From Owenia fusiformis (taxonomy: Eukaryota; Annelida; Polychaeta; Sabellida; Oweniidae), in contig CAIIXF020000003.1 of NCBI GenBank assembly GCA_903813345.2, positions 12,908,931 through 12,972,930 of the forward strand: DNA of 64,000 nt, in the 5' to 3' direction. Shown one piece after another: positions 57,501-64,000 of this stretch. The stretch's first letter is position 1. The number at the start of each line of letters is the position of its first letter. Both the position numbers and the translations under genes were made by a program. The notes under the pieces are model-generated. The model was given only the letters and a program-made list of their open reading frames with translations. It was not told the origin of the DNA and ran no database searches.

Positions 57501-60500
57501 TGGGTTGTGCTGTTGACGAATGAGGTGTATTTCCAACCATTCCTTCAATGGTTTCTTCAGTATCAGTTTCAGTTTCTTCAGTTTCTTCATTCCTTTGTGG
57601 AAGGGAACATTTCATTTGTTTGGGTTGTTCTGTTGAGGAATGAGGTGTGTTTCCAACCATTCCTTCAATGGTTTTTTCAGTATCAGTTTCAGTTTCTTCA
57701 TTCCTTTGTGGAAGGGAACATTTCATTTGTTTGGGTTGTGCTGTTGAGGAATGAGGTGTGTTTCCAACCATTCCTTCAATGGTTTCTTCAGTATGCCGTT
57801 TTTGGGTGTATACTCTGTAGCAAGCATTGTTCATGTGATATAGAATAGGTGCGTTTTCAAGTTTGGCTACTTTCATATGTTGATAAACTTCATCATCTTT
57901 CATTTTGCTTATTCTAAGCAAGGTTGCAACACCTCTTGCTTGTCCCACAGTTGGCTTGACAACATTGCTGTTACTGTCTTTAAAATCATCTTGGCAGATA
58001 ATACATTTTCCTCTTTCAAAGTTTATAGAAGCCATTTAGGAAGTTAACTGGAGAAGAAATAGATTGTTAGTGACTTTAAAATATTCAATCTCTGGGTCTC
58101 AAAAATGCAGTCACAATTCAGGATCATGCATAGTTTATCATGTAACTGGGTTCATTTTAGTTATTAACGTTAATTCGTTAATCCATATGCAAGGAAATTT
58201 GACTTTCAAAGAAAAGCTGGATGTGATCATATGTTTTATTTTCCTAGACACCAACTTACATTCTATATTAGAAATAATTTGAATCATTCTAAGTGATCAT
58301 AATTTTAATTCTTCTATTTTGTCGAAGATGAGCAATCTTTATATCTTAAATAAACCTTAAGCTTACTTACTTTAATCACATTTTAATAATTTTGTTTCCA
58401 CCAATTCAATACATGTTCATCTGTAGTCTCAAATATATACTAAATACAAAAACAGAGGTTAGTCAATAAGTCAATTATAGAGGATTACTGTTTTAAACAA
58501 CCTTCATGCTAATAAGATGTAAATTACCCCAAAATTAGCTGCCATGGCTTTTAACAGGAGTTTCAGTTTTGAGTTTGATATTAACTTATGATGGTATAAA
58601 TATAATATAAAATTAGATCTAACTCCATTTGGGTGGGATAGATTGAAGGATCATTTTTTATTTGAAAAGTGTAGATACATCTTTTGAGAAGCTCTAATTT
58701 TATACAAAATGTTTCTGGCAAAAATTACCTGTAAAATAAAATTTAATTTATTCTAAAAGTGCACACTTATGGAAATGATATGATTAATAGATGTTATAAC
58801 TCTATTAATACAAAGAAACTCTGGAAAAGCTTTTCATACATTCATTAAGTACCGTGTTGTATTTCCAGAAGTTGAGTCTTTGATATAATAAGGGGTGTAT
58901 ATCAAACACAGAATAATTAAATAATAATAATGGGCAAAAACCAAAATTCAGCCCTACAATTACTTCATTCATATTCTCAAAAATCAAAATGTATTTGTTT
59001 GTACTTGTTACATCATATAAGGATTACCTTAGAAATAAAAAAAGCATATGTATTTGGTAATATGTAAAAACTGATATTTTGTCAAATTTCTTCCACTTTT
59101 ACAAAAAATTTTTTTTCTAAAGTTCCCATGTCCCACATATATTAATTTGATACTGCATCATATGTCCCCTTTATGGTTCTAATTATTACACCAATAATAA
59201 CAATTTTATCTACCATAACAGCCTCAGAATAATAAACTTTATAAGGTAGACCCTTGATTATAGGTGGCGCTTCTGTATATTTGAGGCAAAATGACCCATC
59301 AAATGACCTTCCAGGATCACCTAAAAATTCAAATGCATAGTTTAGGAAGTAGTCTCTAAGGAAAAAGCAAAAAAATAAATATGAAATTAGGTTTGGCTGA
59401 AAAAAAATTAATTAAGATTATCACCCTGCAACTTTAAAATCACTAGATGGCGCCACTATAACCTGCCATAAAAATTGATTTTACCCAAACCTGGAAAAAT
59501 AACTTATGGATTCCTACACTTCAGGGTATCTACTAAAAGAAAATCAAAAGTTATTTCATTCTAAATCCGAGTAAGCTCAGAGAGGCTAGGGACAGGACTA
59601 CGTCTCTGATTGTATCAAGGGCGAACGTAATACCCGGATCGTTCGCAAATTGGCGTTCAGTTTTTTACCGCATCCGATTTGAATTAGCCAATCAACAATA
59701 AACATTATTCACTATTGTCTAATGAAGACCAAACAAAGCCCCGGATGTCGTGTCGTTTCTCGTTTCGTTTGGTACACAACTAAGCCCCGGGTATTATTAT
59801 TCGCTGATAGAGCCATGTAAATATCTCATGGGGTTGCATCAACACACAGTCGCAGAATCATAGGATAGAACATATTTTGTCATACATAAATTGAGGGTTT
59901 AGATTTGAGTCATAACATTTCAAAATACTTTTACTTACGAGTCAATTTTGAGGCACATGAAGAAGGTACATACATAAATCCCCGCTCTGCAAAACTTTCG
60001 CCAACACTATTAACAAATTCTCCCTGGTCAAACTCTTGAAACTAAAAACAAGGACAGACACATTACTTCAATAATAGTTGATGACAATACTTTAATAATA
60101 TTTGATGATATATTAGCATACTTATTGCAACAATATAAATGTTTTGGATATTCAACTCAAAGCATGCTTTTGTCATTTAGGGCACTCCTTTCGCTTATGC
60201 AACTGTTATATAATCTCATTTGAGTTTTTCTTCATGATTATGAAAATGTTTGAATTGTGGGGCAAAAGGCAAATATCTAGTTCTCGGAGCTTCCCTACCC
60301 TCACTTTTAAAAGATCATAAATCATTAATTCCTTAAAGCTTTATTATTGTATGACAGTTCTTGGCTGATGTGGCAATCGGTCCAATTTTAACATGGTAGC
60401 AATGGCCAAAATTACTAAAAAATTCTCAGAATGGTGAAAAACTGCATGATTTTGAAAGAGTGGGGGGGGCTACGACTACGGGCCTGTAGCTGTATAGTGT

Positions 60501-63373
60501 AGAACCCGCCTGCTAATGACGTAACATTATCCTAGATTCGCTTTGAATAAAGTAGGCTATTCTACATCGAGATAAAATAGCATGATAGAGGCATACCGTC
60601 CCCGATGCGCCACTTCCCTTTGGATTCAAGTTGCCATAGATGTGTTGGAATGCTACACCGGCCCCTTCATAGTCACAATTGTTGATATAGGGGTCACCAG
60701 AATCTCCACATGGGACTCCATAGTCTGCTGTGGGCTGAAATGTTGAGCTATTTTTCATTTTATGCCTTTCATGGCATGATACTTGATCAAATGAACGCAA
60801 GTTGCGTACCAACAACCAATGTACAAAATATTAGTGCATTGCTATACTGTGTATATCAATCTGTCATATTAACTAGGACACAATATTGTGGCGCAAGTTC
60901 CATTTGGCACCAAAAATATTTATCATGATCCTACCTTGTATTTATTGATTATGAATATGGCCATGAATTTCGTCAAATATAATTATGCAATAGTCGAAAA
61001 GCAAGACTCAATTGGCAATAGCTGTATAAGTATCAGACTCAGTGCATCGTTTGCTGAATCATGCCATGAAGGTGTTGTTTCCGAACCTTTACATGACCGC
61101 GCAGCGGGAATGCAAAGTGTAGGAAACAACGCCTGAGTGGGATGAAACATTTACAATGCATTGAGTCTCGGGCTTAAATTCTTTTCACGCATTGCAATTT
61201 TCTACAAAATCGTCCAAAAGGAGCGAAATCACTAAAAGTATAAATTCTCAATGTATTGCATTGTATTGTATTTTTTGCAACGGTCAATTTGGCAAGTCAT
61301 CAAATCAAATGTGAAAAATCCATTCATCACCATTACAACTGTGACCTTGGATGTGTTATCGATATTTCACACACTGTTCGATATGTGAAATATTGTGATT
61401 GAAATGGCTGGAATCGGACACACCTTGCCTAGCTACATGAATGTGTGAATGCATTATATTACCATGCCATGACCCGCTGACAGTGTGAATTCTGTTAGGA
61501 TGGTAGCGCCATAGTTAGTGTAGTATTCCTGGGACTTTGTAGATGCGGCTAAAAATAATTGATTCATGTTGTTCCTGGTTTGAAATATTAAAAACAAGCA
61601 ACATATTTTAGTTTGGAATATTCCCTAGGATTATCTGGCACTGGTCTCTTTGTACTTTAAATTCAAAATTATTAGAGAACGTCATCGTCATCTCCTTCAA
61701 TAGCAACCATGTTCGGACTTGCGTTGGACTTGTCCTCAGTTATTACCCAAGACTATGAACAAATAACTGTTTGCGTGTCAATATTGCAGGCTCTACTTAA
61801 CAATGTACATACATGTACTATATAATGTTAGCCTCACCAGGGTCGACGGTTCCATCTTGGGATCCATGAAACAGGAAAACCCGGTCATTCCTCATGTTTG
61901 AAACCGGGTTTATCTGCCCTGCACCCTCAGCTCTATTGGTCTCTGACACAAGGTCGGCTACTACGATGTCTTCTGGTGTACTCATACACAAAGTTAAAGC
62001 ATTTGTAATTTGCCCTTCCGCACAAAAATATGGTACTTGAAAATACACAAGTTGATATAGTCAGTTATCAGTTTTCAAATGACCCAATCTGGTCAATCGA
62101 TGGAGACCAATTATAGTAATAAAACTGACGCTAGTGCAGGTAAATCCATGGCGGATATTAATCCTCATGACTTGATATACTAGACTCGAAATTATTTGAG
62201 AAAAGACCCATGTCATCTCGCGTGTGAGATTTCGATAGTTTGCGCATGAGCAGAGCACGTTCGGTAAGCACTTACTTCCAGCGAAGGAGGCCATTCCCAT
62301 GATACTCGAGGAGAATGCCACGTGCATCTGTTGAGCCATAGCACCTCCCGCAGAAAGTCCAGACACGGAAATGGCATTTGAATCAACATTATATTCATCT
62401 GATACAAAAATTATAAATCAAGATGTGTGTCATAAAAAGCAAACAAGGCATTAACATGAGAAAATGTCACCACCTAGTTGCTAACAACATTATTAGTTCA
62501 AACTAAAGTCATGTTTGAATTTATAATTCTGTAGATGATTTTGAAAAAATGGTCAATTTGAAACAAGTTTTTTGACCCTGAGGTCATTGAGGGTGAAATC
62601 TCAAATCTAAAGTCAGATTTGAACTTCTAAGAACTTGAAGATGATTTTGAAAAAAATATTGGTCAATTTGAAGCAAGTTGAAAAAATACCTTTTCATCTT
62701 TTTATTATCATTGGAGGTCAAATCTTTTTGGACCTTGAAAATGTCATTGAAGGTGAAATCTTTATTCAGATTTGAACTTTTGAGAACTTGAAGATGATTT
62801 TGAAAAAAGAATTGGTCAATTTGAAGCAAGTTGAAAAAATACCGTTTTAACCCTTTTGGACCTTGAAAAGGTCATCGAAGGTCAATTCTTATTTCTAAAG
62901 TCAGATTTGAACTTCTGAAAATTTGTAGATGATTTTGAAAAAAATGAAGTCAGTCTGAACATTTGTAAAGTTATTGGAAGTTGTAAGAAATTGTTACAGA
63001 CGACCATCGCCAACCGCCAATGCCAACCGCCGACCGCAATCTTCCGATCGCCGTCACAAAAATGGAGACCATGACAATATGTCACCACTTTTTGGTAGTG
63101 ACATAGATACTACAAACATCTTAGTTTCAGAGTGTGGGCATAACTCATGTCATTGCTTTAGTAAAGCATTAATATATACGTTTTAATTTTCGTAATTCTG
63201 GGGATTTATTATTTACAATAAAGACAATGTTGCGACAGCAATGATTCATTCTGTAAAGCAATATAGTATTATTTAAGTCAACAAATAACCACTTGGTATC
63301 TTCACTTACCAAGCCTCTGGCCAAACAAACATTGAACCAGACACACAAAAATAGCAACGACCTCCATGCCCAT
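48600..63373 (-). CDS. Secreted type-2 PHB depolymerase, copy B (11 exons, 498 aa)
   Basis: Paralogue of the plus-strand gene at 22665-28969, with the same likely extracellular polyester hydrolysis. Exons in transcript order: 63373-63310, 62398-62276, 62035-61838, 61548-61463, 60734-60597, 60041-59939, 53135-53093, 52702-52527, 49747-49688, 49369-49297, 49032-48600. Exon lengths equal those of copy A except exon 3 (+3 bp). Signal peptide EVVAIFVCLVQCLFG; lipase box SGLSAGGAM; Asp in FLFHGSQDGTV; His in LSAGHGM; oxyanion FAFHGCLQ; GNPNGCWDWWGYDDP; Pro/Thr linker; Cys-rich C-terminal domain. All frames are open and the triad is intact, so both copies look active. The gene is larger than copy A because introns 6 and 8 took in a 5.4-kb long-TIR element and two mariner-like MITEs. 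It converges on copy A, about 19.6 kb apart. Confidence 0.88.
50143..50943. mobile_element. Mariner-like MITE, 801 bp
   Basis: The ends CAGGGTGGCCAAAAAGTTAA and its partner ...CACTTTTGTAGACCACCCTG are inverted over ~34 bp, including GCAGGG words, flanked by TA (50141-50142, 50944-50945). CAGGGTG ends with TA duplications fit Tc1/mariner. No transposase frame was found. It lies in copy B intron 8. Confidence 0.78.
51113..52419. mobile_element. Mariner-like MITE with internal inverted arms, 1307 bp
   Basis: The ends TTGGGTGTCCCAAAAATGAG and ...CTCATTTTTGGGACACCCGA are inverted over ~33 bp with TA on both sides (51111-51112, 52420-52421). Subterminal segments 51590-51780 and 52220-52400 are also inverted (AAGTGATTTTAGACAGTCAT / ATGACTGTCTAAAATCACTT). 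Short open frames there are mirror images of each other and not supported as genes. It lies in copy B intron 8. Confidence 0.8.
53136..54151. other. Copy B intron 6, left part
   Basis: Apart from the MITE at 53567-53771, no gene or resolved repeat was found before the left end of the long-TIR element. Confidence 0.5.
53567..53771. mobile_element. TA-flanked MITE, 205 bp
   Basis: The ends CTGTATAAGTGGTATTT and AAATTACCACTTATACAG are inverted, with TA on both sides. The interior has repeated AATTTTCC words. It is likely Tc1/mariner-type. Confidence 0.7.
55706..56100. mobile_element. Small inverted-repeat insertion in the element-borne gene
   Basis: AAAGGACGATTCTCGGTTTG at 55706 pairs with CAAACCGAGAATCGTCCTTT ending at 56100, and inner segments CGTTATCCCTGC / GCATTATCCCTGC occur near 55750 and 55935. 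It separates the KPEYIQGLATFGENLS part from the FRNWMYHHSK part of the broken gene. Confidence 0.6.
56271..56701. mobile_element. CAGATGCGAGTAG MITE, copy 2
   Basis: The ends CCCAAATGCGAGTAGG and CTACTCGCATCTGGG are inverted (extended by AATTA/TAATT). It is related to 48201-48436 and inserted in the element-borne gene just upstream of its VGTKPAALKVKPEYI segment. Confidence 0.75.
57478..57800. repeat. 111-120-bp coding minisatellite, 3 units
   Basis: AGGGAACATTTCATTTGTTT recurs near 57482, 57602 and 57713. On the minus strand it encodes the GMVGNTPHSS repeats. Unit lengths 120 and 111 keep the frame. Confidence 0.85.
60400..60487 (-). mobile_element. Remnant of the CAGGCCCGTAGCC hAT-like MITE
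   Basis: GAATGGTGAAAAACTGCATG, a G tract and CTACGACTACGGGCCTG match one end of the 18979 and 40253 copies; the other end is missing. It lies in copy B intron 5. Confidence 0.7.
62507..62960. repeat. Tandem ~105-155-bp repeats in copy B intron 1
   Basis: The words GTCAGATTTGAACTTCT and GATGATTTTGAAAAAA recur near 62507, 62612, 62766 and 62899 with spacers that include GGTCAATTTGAAGCAAGTTG. The open frame across them on the minus strand is compositional. Confidence 0.8.
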
Positions 63374-63467
63374 CTTACTCAGTCCTATCCTGGCTTGTAT
63401 TTGAATAGGCACTTTGTTGTGAGAAACATTGCGTCCCGGGCATTGCGTCTGATTACAAACACTTACA

Positions 63468-63501
63468 TACAATCGCTATCACTTTACATTTTCTCACCAC
63501 C
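63468..63501 (-). promoter_or_regulatory. Upstream block shared with depolymerase copy A
   Basis: The minus strand reads AAAATGTAAAGTGATAGCGA, matching 22624-22658 upstream of copy A. Confidence 0.45.
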
Positions 63502-63642
63502 TACTTAAAATTCTATTTAGATATATTTTTTGTATGAATATTTATTAACTTGGTTGTTTTGCTAATGTATATTTTAATTACATGTGACGTTTATTGGTTG
63601 ACATCTCACGGTTGCAACGCCACACTTTCGTTTCTTATTTTC

Positions 63643-63910
63643 ACTTGTACGTATCATCATTAAATTGAATTTTGCTTCAAATTTCAAAATCGAACGAAAT
63701 TTTATGACGTTCTCAAACAGACTGTCGCTTGGAAAAGCGGCTGGAATGATTTTTCCTTGTTGTTACTCTCATAGCTGCATCGCGATAGTCACACCTTCGA
63801 CTCTTATTTTAACTTGCACGTCTCTTCATTAAATTGGATTTTGCTAAAAATCGAACGAAATGATATGACGTTCTCAAATAGACTGTCGCTTGGAAAAGCG
63901 ACGGAAATGA
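63643..63910. repeat. Two-copy ~165-bp tandem duplication
   Basis: AGACTGTCGCTTGGAAAAGC, with the upstream words CATTAAATTGRATTTTGCT and AATCGAACGAAAT, occurs at about 63720 and again at about 63882. Confidence 0.8.
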
Positions 63911-64000
63911 TTTGTTCCACAGGCATTTGTATGATAGTTATTTTCCATGACCAATGTTAGTTGTTCATCTTCACACTTTATAACTGGAGAAGAACCATGT

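Larger units (their letters stand above)
55313..58035 (-). pseudogene. Decayed element-borne gene with CXC-type cysteine cluster
   Basis: Read on the minus strand from MASINFERGKCIICQDDF (58035), a zinc-binding-like start, through ARGVATLLRIS and three 37-40-residue repeats (ETIEGMVGNTPHSSTAQPKQ), to VCIYCNQVTKN. There a one-base frameshift (~57395) shifts to SRISEEKKATEFLVQTQHLQ; after EICKEIGDRL an in-frame TGA interrupts, then YLRKRFGEDVTFIKHSKRQS continues. A later part (~56270-56100) has KPEYIQGLATFGENLS. The end (55713-55313) has SLPPTSHLLTDHIKRAH, then CTCKTC, CGC, CKCTSL cysteines and KNPFLKE. This start/end combination is common among multi-copy uncharacterised proteins of marine invertebrates, and the cluster resembles Tesmin/TSO1 CXC motifs. 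Its function is unknown; this copy is dead. Confidence 0.7.
54152..59597. mobile_element. 5.4-kb transposon-like element with ~575-bp terminal inverted repeats
   Basis: Left arm 54152-54726 and right arm 59024-59597 are inverted copies, from TCCTGTCCCTAGCCTCTCTG at the tips through TAGTGGCGCCATCTAGTGAT, GATGGGTCATTTTGCCTCAA and TGGGACATGGGAACTTTAG to AAATACATATGC at the inner ends. They enclose a decayed minus-strand gene (55313-58035), itself hit by two smaller inverted-repeat insertions (55706-56100, 56271-56701). The element is absent from the same intron of copy A. No target duplication is obvious. The superfamily is not recognised. Confidence 0.8.
63374..64000. other. Upstream region of copy B
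   Basis: Presumed promoter and leader. Relative to copy A there is about 80 bp of extra sequence between the conserved AGTGATAGCGA block and the start codon. A tandem duplication lies at 63643-63910. No gene is seen. Confidence 0.5.

Noticed and set aside
59630-59805. Possible MITE with AATACCCGG / CCGGGTATTATTATTCGC ends
   Set aside because: The inverted match is short and imperfect and no duplication could be confirmed.

Overview
The window is AT-rich animal nuclear DNA: multi-exon genes with GT-AG introns and a dense load of transposons, foldback elements and satellites. The mix (intronic Penelope and LINE fragments, hAT-, Harbinger- and mariner-type MITEs, fungal-type PHB depolymerase genes) suggests a marine invertebrate. 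A deuterostome such as a hemichordate is possible, but that is only an impression. There is no sign of bacterial or organellar sequence.

Layout: 1-4790 is a satellite of ~475-bp units. From 5214 to 20660 (+) lie ten exons of a PARP2 orthologue. They carry the end of the WGR domain, the helical regulatory domain and the whole catalytic domain with its His-Tyr-Glu triad; the 5' part lies to the left, beyond the satellite or outside the window. Its introns hold a Penelope-like element with an inverted partial copy, an 890-bp palindrome, a Harbinger-like MITE, a truncated LINE and an inverted set of GGTTGCCATGGTAACC-containing repeats.

From 22665 to 28969 (+) and from 63373 to 48600 (-) are two intact 11-exon paralogues of a secreted type-2 (circularly permuted) PHB depolymerase with a new cysteine-rich C-terminal domain. 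They converge tail-to-tail, keep the same intron phases, and are almost identical in the last exon but less so elsewhere. Between them lie a 4.35-kb palindromic foldback array (29219-33570), a six-exon secreted trypsin-like protease (36021-41238, +), a single-exon divergent GT31-type glycosyltransferase (41658-43472, +) and a second block of the left-end satellite (44465-47785). The introns of the minus-strand paralogue contain two mariner-like MITEs and a 5.4-kb element with ~575-bp terminal inverted repeats carrying a decayed gene with a CXC-type cysteine cluster.

The genes do not form an operon. The depolymerase pair and the trypsin-like enzyme are all predicted to be secreted hydrolases, consistent with a digestive role, but that is inference. 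All exon boundaries were read by eye from splice signals and reading-frame continuity; phases were checked by arithmetic and agree for the PARP2, depolymerase and protease models.
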